From contig CAJKXZ010000002.1 of the NCBI GenBank assembly GCA_905203995.1, positions 186,001-250,000 of the forward strand: DNA of 64,000 nt, in the 5' to 3' direction. Made by a program: the position numbers and the translations under genes. The notes below the pieces were generated by a model. That model made no database searches, was not told the DNA's origin, and saw only the letters and a list, made by a program, of their open reading frames with translations. This document shows positions 23,345 through 31,453 of the stretch, piece after piece. This stretch comes from an uncultured Methanomassiliicoccus sp. (lineage in GTDB: Archaea; Thermoplasmatota; Thermoplasmata; Methanomassiliicoccales; Methanomassiliicoccaceae). The first letter of the stretch is position 1, and the number at the start of each line of letters is the position of its first letter.

Positions 23345-25480
23345 TTATTGTAATAAAGGCGGCATTGACAGTGCAGGATGATTTACAGAAGTCATCCATT
23401 CAATCAATCCCTCAGCATCAGTGGTAATTGTTTCATCTGCGATTTTTTCAAAGAAATCAGGCACGCCCAGCTCCACTGCTCTTTGTTGAATCTGTTCCTT
23501 GATGGTTTCTTTTAGATCCTTGGGCATCCACGCGATACGCAGGAATCCACCATCGGCAGGGATGAATTTCTTACTCGTAAGATATTTTCTACCGATGCCC
23601 ATAAAGCCAGGTGTCTGTTTTCCGCCACCGACTGAGCCCGCTAAAGTAGAGAATTTCATCCCCACAGGAGTCATGCCACCATATTCTCTGCTTACCGCAA
23701 AAACTGCTTGCATATCGCTGGTCATACCAACAATAACCTCAAAGCAACCGCAGGAAGTCATAGGATCTTCCATCATGCTGTAAGTGTTGACATGTTCAAT
23801 TTTATGATTGGAACCCTCATAAATGGCATCGTTTACCCCAGCCCATTGCCCTTTTTCAAGATCGAAACATTCACCCTTGAGAACCGTTTGGTTGGGTCCA
23901 TGAGGATCGATTTCTTGGGCAGCTTTGGCATCTAACCAATTGATTGCTCCACAGAGACCGAGTCTTTCCGGCATGATTATGCACACGTGTCCTGGTGCGA
24001 AGGAGCTGCAGAGCCCACAAGTATAGAAGCGGTCGACACTTTCATCGGTCAATCCTGCAAGTCTTGCATCCCGTGCAGCATAGCGGTCTAAAGCTAAGGG
24101 AAGCAACCGTGCGATCTCTGACTCGTCAGTAATGATGGTTACTTGTACTCTACTGATAATAGAGCTAAATTCTTCCTTTAACTTAGCAATAAGAATGTCA
24201 CCAAAATGTTTAAGGCGCATGCCTGAAGCCACGGCCGTTTTACTTAAACGAACCCAGATCATGTTACGCTGACCTGTGTGCCACACACCTTGAGCAAAAT
24301 TCAAACAGAGGTGAATTCTCCTTTCTAAAACTGATTCAAAATCAGCCTGCATCTTTTTACCATAAACATCCACGAGGATTGCTAAAGGAGTTGCTGAACC
24401 GTCCTCGAATTCATCAACATCTTTTCCAATGAGCTTGATGCGGCCATCTTCAACTTCATCCTCGCTGCACATTCTCAATAATTCAAAAACCGTAGTTTTT
24501 GTAGAACCGCCTGCCTCAAGGTAAGTATCAGGCTTACGGATACTCTCTCCTTCAAAGGCCGGACCATAGGCTACTGGAATATCTACCGAAGCAAGATTAA
24601 TGATGATTTCTCTTAGTTCAATGGCCGTCTGTACCACTTTTAGAGATTTAGAAGAAGCTAAGACATTGGGGATTTCTTCTACATCCTGATCAGAGACCAC
24701 GACGGCTTTGTTGATAATTGCCGCCATAGCAAGAGCAGCTGTAATCTCATCTATTGGTCCAAAAGAAATTACAAACACTTTCGGACGTTTTGACAAGTAA
24801 TCACTAAGTTCTGTTCTTTCCCCTCGTGCAATTGCTCCAAATGAAAGAGCAGCGCGTATTGCAAAGTTTACAGCATGAATGGTCTGTGTTCCTGAACCGA
24901 TCGGAAAGAGTAGTAGTTTTGAACCCATCTGGATATTTTTATCCCTCAGCTGATCGGCAATTTCTCCAGCAGCAAAAGTAATGATGCCTTTCGATTGTAG
25001 GTCCCTTACGATTTTAACTAATTCATCTGCGTCAGGCGCTTTGCCCGTTAAGACCGCTGCACCCGGGATAGTATCATCAACAAAGGCAACACCAAATTCT
25101 CTCAGAGTCTTGTCGGGAATAAAGCCACAGTAACCAGATTCCGCATAGGGATCGCTGTCTTCTACATACTTGAGCGCTTCAATAATCTCTGCAGAGATCA
25201 TTGCCAGCTCGCCGGCACACAAGGCATTTTCGATATTTGGCTCATCAGAAGGGGAGGGGAGATCGACCAGTATGTTTTGAAGATCGCCAATAGTTTTAGA
25301 ACTTTTACCTAGCCAGGCATAAATGGTGGGGAGTTCATAACAGGTTTCAGGATATTCGACTATCTGCTGAGGGTCGGTGAACTGTTCCAATTTGCGCAGG
25401 GCTAAAGATTTCAATTCCTTTGAACCTTTAATGGCTGCGCCAAAAAGATCGGCATTAGTGACTTTTCCTCCTGAATCCAT
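23345..25480 (-). CDS. acsB: Acetyl-CoA synthase, full-length bacterial type (AcsB)
   Basis: Makes or cleaves acetyl-CoA from methyl, CO and CoA at the Ni-Ni-[4Fe-4S] A-cluster. All A-cluster ligands are present: C488, C491, C500 and C510 (spacing 3, 9, 10 as in Moorella C506/509/518/528) and the C577-G578-C579 motif for the distal nickel. At 711 residues it keeps the N-terminal domain (about 1-300) that in bacterial enzymes docks CO dehydrogenase and channels CO; archaeal CdhC is about 400-500 residues and lacks it. Yet no CODH gene is in the cluster. A TATA box (CCATATATCC, minus strand near 25517) gives a short leader. Confidence 0.95.
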   Translation of the reverse strand: MDSGGKVTNADLFGAAIKGSKELKSLALRKLEQFTDPQQIVEYPETCYELPTIYAWLGKSSKTIGDLQNILVDLPSPSDEPNIENALCAGELAMISAEIIEALKYVEDSDPYAESGYCGFIPDKTLREFGVAFVDDTIPGAAVLTGKAPDADELVKIVRDLQSKGIITFAAGEIADQLRDKNIQMGSKLLLFPIGSGTQTIHAVNFAIRAALSFGAIARGERTELSDYLSKRPKVFVISFGPIDEITAALAMAAIINKAVVVSDQDVEEIPNVLASSKSLKVVQTAIELREIIINLASVDIPVAYGPAFEGESIRKPDTYLEAGGSTKTTVFELLRMCSEDEVEDGRIKLIGKDVDEFEDGSATPLAILVDVYGKKMQADFESVLERRIHLCLNFAQGVWHTGQRNMIWVRLSKTAVASGMRLKHFGDILIAKLKEEFSSIISRVQVTIITDESEIARLLPLALDRYAARDARLAGLTDESVDRFYTCGLCSSFAPGHVCIIMPERLGLCGAINWLDAKAAQEIDPHGPNQTVLKGECFDLEKGQWAGVNDAIYEGSNHKIEHVNTYSMMEDPMTSCGCFEVIVGMTSDMQAVFAVSREYGGMTPVGMKFSTLAGSVGGGKQTPGFMGIGRKYLTSKKFIPADGGFLRIAWMPKDLKETIKEQIQQRAVELGVPDFFEKIADETITTDAEGLIEWMTSVNHPALSMPPLLQ

Positions 25481-25527
25481 TTGCTATATGCCCCCACAGT
25501 TAGTGATGCGTAGGATATATGGAGAAT

Positions 25528-25547
25528 GGGGGTAATTAAGCTCCCCC
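25528..25547. promoter_or_regulatory. GC-armed palindrome upstream of the acsB promoter
   Basis: GGGGG and CCCCC arms flank an AT-rich ten-base centre (TAATTAAGCT), forming a 20-base inverted repeat. It lies about six bases upstream of the acsB TATA box (25513-25522, minus strand) and some 50 bases before the acsB ATG. The position suits a repressor or activator site for the acs operon. It could also act as the end of the ACT-gene transcript, since it follows a T-rich run after that gene. Confidence 0.4.
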
Positions 25548-25570
25548 TCAAAAAGCAAATAATAAAATGT

Positions 25571-26500
25571 TTAGATTGAGATTTTGTCAATCCCCATCAA
25601 TTCAAATCTTCCTTTCGCAGAGGCAAATGCATTTTCTAAATCAGCACGAACTGCTTCGATTCCCGAGGCGCATCTGCTGTCAGCAACAATGTCCAAAGAC
25701 ATGGAATCATTGTAAATCATTACGTCTGAAGAAATCGAGATGATGTTCATCTTATGATTTGCCAGAATGTCGACGATAATGCCCACTGCACCAGGCCGGT
25801 CAGGAACAATAAATTTGAACCCTACTGGCTGGATATCCATTGGCAAGAAGGTTATCGAAAGGGCATAGTTGTCCTGATCATCAACCATCAGAACTGGCTG
25901 CTTATCAACAACATCTTTCATTTCAGCTAAGAAATCTTTAGGAATTTCAAACAGACCATCCTTCATCGGCGCCGGTGATTTTTCTCTTTGCTTTATGGCT
26001 TTAGTGAGGATGTTGCTGCACTTTCCTGCTGAGCCAGTGGTGTAACGTTCAGAGATCTTAGACGATTCTAACTCCATTGAAGTTACTTTATCCAGCTTTG
26101 CTGAACCCATTCTCTTTAAAGATGAGAATTCTTCCAATAACTCATCCGGTTCACCAAAGTAAGAGATGTCGGCTAACATCCGCCAGACCATAACTTTGTG
26201 GGGGATGGAAGTTAGTGAGCTTGAATTCAGGATGTCGACGTCTCGATCGGATAAGAATTTAGAAACTTGAGCACATGCACCAGGCTGGTCTTTCATAACG
26301 AAAGTCAACTGACAGATCTGCTTATAATTCTCTGGACCGAAATTAGAAAGGACTAATTCATACGATTTTGACTCTCCGTCATCGTATCTGAAGAGAACAC
26401 TAAAAATCTGACTTCCGTCTACTAGTCCTAGATATTCGCCGATCTCGCCTATGTGAATTTTACCGTTCTCAATTCTTCCGAGTTGCCAGTGTCGCATCAT
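25571..26500 (-). CDS. Two-ACT-domain protein, unknown function
   Basis: The 309-residue product has a short N-terminal segment (IENGKIHIGEIGEYLGLVDGSQIF) that recalls an AbrB-type or beta-strand pairing element. Two ACT-like domains follow: one near residues 60-120 (LTFVMKDQPGACAQVSKFL) and one near 225-300 (FKFIVPDRPGAVGIIVDIL). ACT domains bind small metabolites, usually amino acids. A linker of about 90 residues separates them. It lies 90 bases upstream of acsB on the same strand, so it could sense a metabolite for that pathway, but nothing in the sequence proves it. Confidence 0.7.
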   Translation of the reverse strand: MMRHWQLGRIENGKIHIGEIGEYLGLVDGSQIFSVLFRYDDGESKSYELVLSNFGPENYKQICQLTFVMKDQPGACAQVSKFLSDRDVDILNSSSLTSIPHKVMVWRMLADISYFGEPDELLEEFSSLKRMGSAKLDKVTSMELESSKISERYTTGSAGKCSNILTKAIKQREKSPAPMKDGLFEIPKDFLAEMKDVVDKQPVLMVDDQDNYALSITFLPMDIQPVGFKFIVPDRPGAVGIIVDILANHKMNIISISSDVMIYNDSMSLDIVADSRCASGIEAVRADLENAFASAKGRFELMGIDKISI

Positions 26501-26585
26501 TGGTCCCTAGGGTAGAAATATATGACTTGATGATAAAACTGACGCCAGAAAGATATAAAAAAATTAAAAGTTGGCTGAAAAGCCA

Positions 26586-27254
26586 TTACTTTTTGTCCTT
26601 TTTGAAGCAGAGGAACCAATCAAGACAGTACATATCTTCATTTTGTGATTCCATCCGTTCTTTGGCAACACCGCATGATCCAGCAGTAGGTACGATTACA
26701 TCGTCGCCTGGGCGCCAATCTGCTGGGGTAGCTACACCATCACTGTCTGCTTTCTGAAGACCTTTGATGATACGCTTTATTTCATCAAAGTTTCTTCCCA
26801 GAGATAATGGATAGTACAGAATACATCTGATCTTTGCTTTGGGATCAATGAAGAATACGGCACGGACAGCCTGTGTGTTAGAAGCGTTAGGCTGAATCAT
26901 ACCAAACTTGTTGGCAACTTCCATTCTAATGTCTTCGATCAGAGGGAACTTTACCTCAACGTTTTTCATTCCTTTGTAATCAAGCTCTTGGATTTTTCTG
27001 AGCCAGGCAATGTGAGAATAAAGAGAATCAACAGAAAGTCCAATTAACTCAGTGTTCATTTCTTTGAGTTCATCCATTATGCTTGCAAAGGTTATGAATT
27101 CGGTAGTGCATACTGGTGTAAAGTCTGCTGGGTGTGAGAACAAGATCACCCATTTCCCTTTGAAGTCCTCCGGGAAGCTGATTGGTCCTTGTGTTGTTAC
27201 TGCTTTAAACGATGGGGCATCGTCTCCGATTAAGGGCATTTTTTGCTCGTCCAT
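26586..27254 (-). CDS. Peroxiredoxin (AhpC/Prx6 type)
   Basis: Reduces peroxides through a reactive cysteine. The peroxidatic Cys49 lies in SHPADFTPVCTTE with the conserved Pro and Thr. The C-terminal arm carries further cysteines (about 194, 210 and 216, in GSCG, MYCL, FLCF), as in archaeal thioredoxin peroxidases where a C-terminal Cys serves as resolving residue. The 222-residue length is typical of the long archaeal Prx6-like enzymes that form decamers. GGAGA lies eight bases before the ATG. Thioredoxin at 58.3 kb is a possible reductant. Confidence 0.95.
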   Translation of the reverse strand: MDEQKMPLIGDDAPSFKAVTTQGPISFPEDFKGKWVILFSHPADFTPVCTTEFITFASIMDELKEMNTELIGLSVDSLYSHIAWLRKIQELDYKGMKNVEVKFPLIEDIRMEVANKFGMIQPNASNTQAVRAVFFIDPKAKIRCILYYPLSLGRNFDEIKRIIKGLQKADSDGVATPADWRPGDDVIVPTAGSCGVAKERMESQNEDMYCLDWFLCFKKDKK

Positions 27255-27317
27255 AGTAATGTCTCCATTTAACTATAGTAGAGCGGGATATATTATCTTG
27301 TAGCCGAATTTTTGCGG

Positions 27318-27755
27318 CTAGAATCTGAGGATCGTTGCATAAAAATCATCTGACTTCTCTTTAGACAAGGCGTATTTAAAAGAATAGCGAACGGGAATGC
27401 TTTTAGACATACCGGTAGAATATTTACACTTTGTACATTTATAACGCAGAGTGATAGCTTTTCCATAAAGTGTTTTATTTTTAATTTTACGCATTTTTGA
27501 ACCACACACTGGACATTCAGCAGAGGGTTTTTGCGAGGCAAGTTCTCTCGTTTTGATTTCTACTGCCGCCACACCAGACTGGATTGCAACTCGCCTTACA
27601 CGTTCGGCGGTTACCGTGTACTCAGGATTCATTTCTTTTAGTCTTTCTCTTGTTAAGTCTACCAATTTTGATTGGGATGTGATTACATCATGTTGTCGCA
27701 GAACGTCAGCGATAGCGATGGCTAATCTCCCTTCTGAAGGAATTTGATAGACCAT
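27318..27755 (-). CDS. Archaeal zinc-ribbon protein, unknown function
   Basis: A 145-residue protein with an N-terminal helical, winged-helix-like region (SEGRLAIAIADVLRQHDVIT) and a zinc ribbon ECPVCGSK...YKCTKCKYS (two CxxC pairs, about residues 80-112). The C-terminus is basic. The layout suits a nucleic-acid-binding protein. I recognise it as a conserved archaeal type but cannot name it. It is a single gene between the peroxiredoxin and the ndk end of the ribosomal operon. Confidence 0.7.
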   Translation of the reverse strand: MVYQIPSEGRLAIAIADVLRQHDVITSQSKLVDLTRERLKEMNPEYTVTAERVRRVAIQSGVAAVEIKTRELASQKPSAECPVCGSKMRKIKNKTLYGKAITLRYKCTKCKYSTGMSKSIPVRYSFKYALSKEKSDDFYATILRF

Positions 27756-27833
27756 AAGGGGTCAATGGAAGAAATAGATAATCTACTTTCCTAAAGTTGG
27801 ATAAAAAGTAAAGAAAAGGTTTGATTAAGAAAT

Positions 27834-28286
27834 TTATTCGCACAGCCACTTGCCTACAGATAATTCCCAATTCTGGATTTCATAATCATTGAAGAATAAC
27901 TCAATTTCACGCTTGGCAGACTCAGGGCTGTCGGAGCCGTGAATGATGTTTCTGCCAGTTTGTTGAGCATAGTCTCCACGAATAGTTCCAGGAGCGGCGT
28001 CATTAGGGTTTGTTTTACCCATCATGTTCCTCATTGAAGCAACAATGTTTTCTCCTTCCCAGACCATCATGAGTGAAGGTCCAGAGGTCATGTAGTCAAT
28101 GAGTCCCTCAAAGAAGGGTTTACCCTTGTGTTCTGCATAATGGCGCTCTGCCTGTTCACGGGGAATAGTGAGGAATTTCATAGCCAAGAGCTTGTAGCCC
28201 TTGGATTCGATTCTCTTCAAGATGTCCCCCATGAGGCCACGTTGGACGGCGTCGGGTTTAAGCATTACGAACGTACGTTCCATCAT
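27834..28286 (-). CDS. ndk: Nucleoside diphosphate kinase
   Basis: Transfers the gamma phosphate from ATP to other NDPs via phospho-His. The active-site His116 is in NIIHGSDSPESAKREI, the family signature. The N-terminus ERTFVMLKPDAVQRG is standard. The length is 150. It is the last gene of the eL8-eS28-eL24-ndk operon, a conserved archaeal arrangement. It starts five bases after the eL24 stop. Confidence 0.97.
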   Translation of the reverse strand: MMERTFVMLKPDAVQRGLMGDILKRIESKGYKLLAMKFLTIPREQAERHYAEHKGKPFFEGLIDYMTSGPSLMMVWEGENIVASMRNMMGKTNPNDAAPGTIRGDYAQQTGRNIIHGSDSPESAKREIELFFNDYEIQNWELSVGKWLCE

Positions 28287-28290
28287 GCTT

Positions 28291-28722
28291 TCACTCTTTC
28301 TTTTCAGTAGATTCTTCTGAAGTTTGTTCTTCTGCAGCTACTGGCTCTTCTGGTTGTTCAGCAGATTCTTCAACAGGTGCGGCGGGCTCCTCTACAGGTC
28401 CGTCATACTCTGCGACTTGAATCTTCTTCTTGGGGGCTTTGGCTCCCTTCTTAACTTTCTTAGCCTTCACTTTCTTAACTTCAGTGTTCTTCTCTTCAAC
28501 AATGCCTTCCTTGGCAGCGGCGGCGGCAATGGCAATTTCCTTCTCACGTTTTGCAGACCTTGTCCAGGCTGTGGTACGTGGAATTCTTCCCAACTCAATC
28601 ATGTTTTTGTAACACTTGTTGGTATCGAATGTTAGCACTGTGCCATCTTTCTTAACATACAGCTTACCAGTACCAGGTTCCATTTCTGCTCCGCAAAAGG
28701 AACAGACTCTTCTCTCTACCAT
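28291..28722 (-). CDS. rpl24e: Ribosomal protein eL24 with long charged C-terminal tail
   Basis: A large-subunit protein with the eL24 zinc ribbon (RVCSFCGAEMEPGTGKLYV and the DTNKCYKN Cys) in residues 1-65. The usual archaeal protein is about 60-70 residues. Here a tail of about 75 residues is added: a Lys-rich stretch (VKKVKAKKVKKGAKAPKKK) and then a Glu/Pro/Ala-rich acidic end. The tail is low complexity and probably disordered. It lies between rps28e and ndk in the ribosomal operon. Confidence 0.93.
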   Translation of the reverse strand: MVERRVCSFCGAEMEPGTGKLYVKKDGTVLTFDTNKCYKNMIELGRIPRTTAWTRSAKREKEIAIAAAAAKEGIVEEKNTEVKKVKAKKVKKGAKAPKKKIQVAEYDGPVEEPAAPVEESAEQPEEPVAAEEQTSEESTEKKE

Positions 28723-28732
28723 GGTCTTCGCC

Positions 28733-28951
28733 TTACCTTATTGAAAGTTTACGAGCCTCTCTAGAGGTCTCTCTAAGCATCAGTATGTCACCCATGCGCA
28801 CTGGGCCCATGATGTTACGGGTAATAATCCTGCCTTTGTCACGTCCTTCTAATACACGGACTTTGACCTGTGTGGCTTCACCAGTCATACCAGTACGACC
28901 GATTAATTCCACAACTTCTGCAGGAATACTGCTTTCATCCATATCAGCCAT
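28733..28951 (-). CDS. rps28e: Ribosomal protein eS28
   Basis: A small-subunit OB-fold protein of 72 residues. It ends with the diagnostic LRETSREARKL and has GRTGMTGEATQVKVRVLEGRDKGR in the middle. The ATG at 28951 is chosen because GGGTGA lies five bases upstream; a GTG nine bases further out would add three residues. It sits 14 bases after the eL8 stop in the same operon. Confidence 0.96.
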   Translation of the reverse strand: MADMDESSIPAEVVELIGRTGMTGEATQVKVRVLEGRDKGRIITRNIMGPVRMGDILMLRETSREARKLSIR

Positions 28952-28964
28952 GTAAATCACCCGC

Positions 28965-29336
28965 TTACTGCTTTAGCTGTTTAATCTGTTCAGCAAAGCT
29001 CTCAAGTGCAGGCTTGGCCTTTCCAGCATCCAGAATAGCTACTGAAGCGGTTGGCTTTTCTAATCCAACAGCGTTTCCGAGCTCGGCTTTGGAAGGTACA
29101 TAGGCGTACAAAACGTTGCGCTCTTCACAAAGGAGAGGCATGTGTGCTAAAATCTCTGGGGGCTGTACATCTTCAGCAAGGATTACGAGTTGGGCTTCGC
29201 CCCTTTCAACGAGTTTGGTAACTTCGTTGGTTCCTCTTCTGACTTTACCGGTATCCCTTGCAGATTCGACTATCTCATATGCTTTGTCCGAAAGCTCTTT
29301 TGGCATTTCGAAGCGCACAAACATTGCTTTACTCAT
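28965..29336 (-). CDS. rpl7ae: Ribosomal protein eL8 / L7Ae
   Basis: A kink-turn-binding protein shared by the large ribosomal subunit, box C/D and H/ACA RNPs and RNase P. The RNA-binding block RRGTNEVTKLVERGEAQLVILAEDVQP and the LCEERNVLYAYVPSKAELGNAVG region are fully typical of L7Ae. The length is 123. Strong GAGGTGA precedes the ATG by about six bases. It leads the operon with eS28, eL24 and Ndk. Its leader contains box C- and box D-like sequence (see the separate entry). Confidence 0.97.
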   Translation of the reverse strand: MSKAMFVRFEMPKELSDKAYEIVESARDTGKVRRGTNEVTKLVERGEAQLVILAEDVQPPEILAHMPLLCEERNVLYAYVPSKAELGNAVGLEKPTASVAILDAGKAKPALESFAEQIKQLKQ

Positions 29337-29351
29337 TATTTCACCTCATTC

Positions 29352-29374
29352 GGATGCTCAGGCATCCTCATCAT
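29352..29374 (-). promoter_or_regulatory. L7Ae mRNA leader element with box C/D-like motifs
   Basis: The minus-strand leader reads ATGATGA (29374-29368, a perfect box C RUGAUGA), then a hairpin GGATGC-CTGA-GCATCC (29367-29352) whose loop is a perfect box D. It lies 16 bases before the eL8 start codon, close to the GAGGTGA site. L7Ae is known in other archaea to bind a kink-turn in its own leader and repress translation. The motif order here does not give a textbook kink-turn, so this is a candidate only. A TATA-like TTTTAAATAG lies near 29425. Confidence 0.4.
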
Positions 29375-29556
29375 TCATCGGTTTTACGAGAATGTATTAA
29401 GGTCGAAAGAAGCGACTCTATTTAAAACTTCATAGAAGCTAGCCGGATAACTCCAATAGAAATCTAAGATAGCACTCATTTATCAGACACTTGTCAATTG
29501 ACAAACGATATATACGGACAGAATCATCTTGCCGCACAACTATCGCCGGGCTAGTT

Positions 29557-29715
29557 ATGGAGAAGCGCGTCCACCTTAAAATCGATGAAAGTCTTACACT
29601 TCGTGAGGTTATGGAGAGTCTTGAAGAGATTCAGGCAGCAAACCCAGACCTAGATGTATTCTTCGACGGCGATACTAAATCAATCTGCAGCCGGCCCCGC
29701 GTTAAACCGGAATAA
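29557..29715 (+). CDS. Small conserved-looking acidic protein (52 residues)
   Basis: A short protein starting MEKRVHLKIDESLTLREVMES, with one predicted amphipathic helix and then a strand (LDVFFDGDTK). The frame is open further upstream to 29491, but a TATA box (ATATATAC at about 29508) favours the ATG at 29557. It ends ten bases before DUF531 and is probably co-transcribed with it. Function is not known. Confidence 0.55.
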   Translation: MEKRVHLKIDESLTLREVMESLEEIQAANPDLDVFFDGDTKSICSRPRVKPE

Positions 29716-29725
29716 TGGTGTGAAG

Positions 29726-30268
29726 ATGCATACTGGTCGTCTTACGTTAGCGTTGTACAATTCATACGACCCCAAAAATTTTCGTGAGGCTCACCGCCGA
29801 GCTTTAGCACGTGCAGGACCTCTAGCATTAGCTTTTGATTATAATCTGGCAGTATTCGGATTTCCCTTTCCTGCCGATCTACACACACCAATCGAAATAG
29901 CAGATTGGGTGGCTACGACAACTTCCATCGGCGAACATGGGGGATTTCTTAAAGAATTAACTGCCAAAGGACGGTTTCAAACATTTCCCTACCCTGACAA
30001 GGGCTTTCCTCCTCAATTAGGGGAGATCGTACTTACTACCAGAAAACCAGACGAAAAAAAGAAGATCAGTGCCGAAGAAGTGGCAAGCCTTCTCAAAAAT
30101 GGTCAAAGCGTTATGTTGGTTTTCGGTTTAGGACCTAAAGGTGCTCCCAAAGAGGTGTTCAAGATGACTAAACATCATCTAGACATTACCCCTGGTGGCT
30201 ACTCTCTGGAAACTTGCACAGCCATGGGAGCAGCGGCGGGAGCAATGGCTTATCTGCTTAAGCAATGA
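29726..30268 (+). CDS. DUF531 family archaeal protein
   Basis: A 180-residue protein with the start GRLTLALYNSYDPKNFREAHRRALARAG and the FDYNLAVFGFPFPADL segment typical of DUF531. A GLGPKGAPKEV loop and a C-terminal Gly-rich helix (TCTAMGAAAGAMAYLL) suggest a SPOUT-like knot region. I can only say this is a conserved archaeal family. The ATG at 29726 has GGTG just upstream; earlier in-frame codons extend to 29654 but lack support. It stops two bases from the convergent purM. Confidence 0.85.
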   Translation: MHTGRLTLALYNSYDPKNFREAHRRALARAGPLALAFDYNLAVFGFPFPADLHTPIEIADWVATTTSIGEHGGFLKELTAKGRFQTFPYPDKGFPPQLGEIVLTTRKPDEKKKISAEEVASLLKNGQSVMLVFGLGPKGAPKEVFKMTKHHLDITPGGYSLETCTAMGAAAGAMAYLLKQ

Positions 30269-30270
30269 AG

Positions 30271-31299
30271 TTAATATTTTTCATACTTCAGATCCAGCGA
30301 AGGTACGGATACTCCGAATCCATCACGAATTTCACCGACAATCTTAGCACCTGGGAATTCTTTAACAACTTCAGCGGCACAGTTTTCAGGGACAATGATG
30401 CTGAAGCCCATACCCATATTGAAAGTTTGATACGCTTCCAATGGTTCCACATTACCCAGCTTGTTTAAAACATTAAATATTGCGTTAGGAGGGAGAGGGT
30501 CGGTAATGACTGTTGAAATTCCCTTTTTCAGCCTGAGGAAGTTGCGAAGGCCACCGCCAGTGATGTTTACCATTCCATGAACATCATATTTTCTTACAAT
30601 TTTCAAAACATCCCTGACATAGACTTCGGTAGGTGTCAGTAGGACATTGCCGATTGGTTCATTTAAACCAGCGATTTTTTCATCAAGTGAAATCTCCAGT
30701 TTTTCTAATATTTTCCTTGCTAGAGTATAGCCGTTGGAATGAAGACCAGTGCTTGGCAGGCCAATGATCAAGTCACCGGGGGCTACTTTGGAACCGTCGA
30801 TGAGTTTATCCTTTTCTACCATGCCCAGACAAGACCCGGAGACATCTACTTCCCGCACTAATTCAGGAAGAACTGCTACTTCTCCACCAATTAAATCACA
30901 GTTAGAGAGTTCACAGCCTTTGTTAAGGCCAATGGCAATTTGAGAAAGCGTTTCTGGATCAGGCACATCTACAGCCATATAATCTACAAACGCAATCGGT
31001 TCAGCACCTACACAGATTGTATCGTTAGTATTCATAGACACACAGTCTATGCCGATAGTATCCCATTTTTCCAATTGCTTAGCAATTAGCAGTTTAGTGC
31101 CCACTCCATCAGTACACAAGGTCAAAAGCGAGCTTCCGATGTCGATGATACCCGTAAACTGACCCGGCAGATCTAAAGACCGCGCACCTTCCGTACGTCT
31201 GAATTTAAGTTTACTAACCAATGCACCTATCGCTTTAGATTTCTCATCGATATCTACTCCGGCGTCTGCATACGTCATATGCCCGGTCTCGCTTGCCAT
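30271..31299 (-). CDS. purM: Phosphoribosylformylglycinamidine cyclo-ligase PurM
   Basis: Makes aminoimidazole ribotide (AIR) in purine synthesis using ATP; AIR is also the ThiC substrate. It has the family stretches YADAGVDIDEKSKAI at the start, CTDGVGTKLLIA, GIDCVSMNTND, LPSTGLHSNGYTLAR and the NITGGGLRNF region. The length is 342. The only other purine gene in the window is purD at 56-57 kb, so the pathway is scattered. Confidence 0.96.
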   Translation of the reverse strand: MASETGHMTYADAGVDIDEKSKAIGALVSKLKFRRTEGARSLDLPGQFTGIIDIGSSLLTLCTDGVGTKLLIAKQLEKWDTIGIDCVSMNTNDTICVGAEPIAFVDYMAVDVPDPETLSQIAIGLNKGCELSNCDLIGGEVAVLPELVREVDVSGSCLGMVEKDKLIDGSKVAPGDLIIGLPSTGLHSNGYTLARKILEKLEISLDEKIAGLNEPIGNVLLTPTEVYVRDVLKIVRKYDVHGMVNITGGGLRNFLRLKKGISTVITDPLPPNAIFNVLNKLGNVEPLEAYQTFNMGMGFSIIVPENCAAEVVKEFPGAKIVGEIRDGFGVSVPSLDLKYEKY

Positions 31300-31453
31300 G
31301 ATACCGTATCTCTATTCCCATTAGAAGCTTTTCTGTTAGTATTGCACCAATTCGGATGTTTGAACAAGGACAGATGAATAAGGCCGGTTTGTATATTTTG
31401 TATGTGAAAAATGTTTAGTTAAGTATTTTTAGGCACAATGAGTTGGGTGCAGC

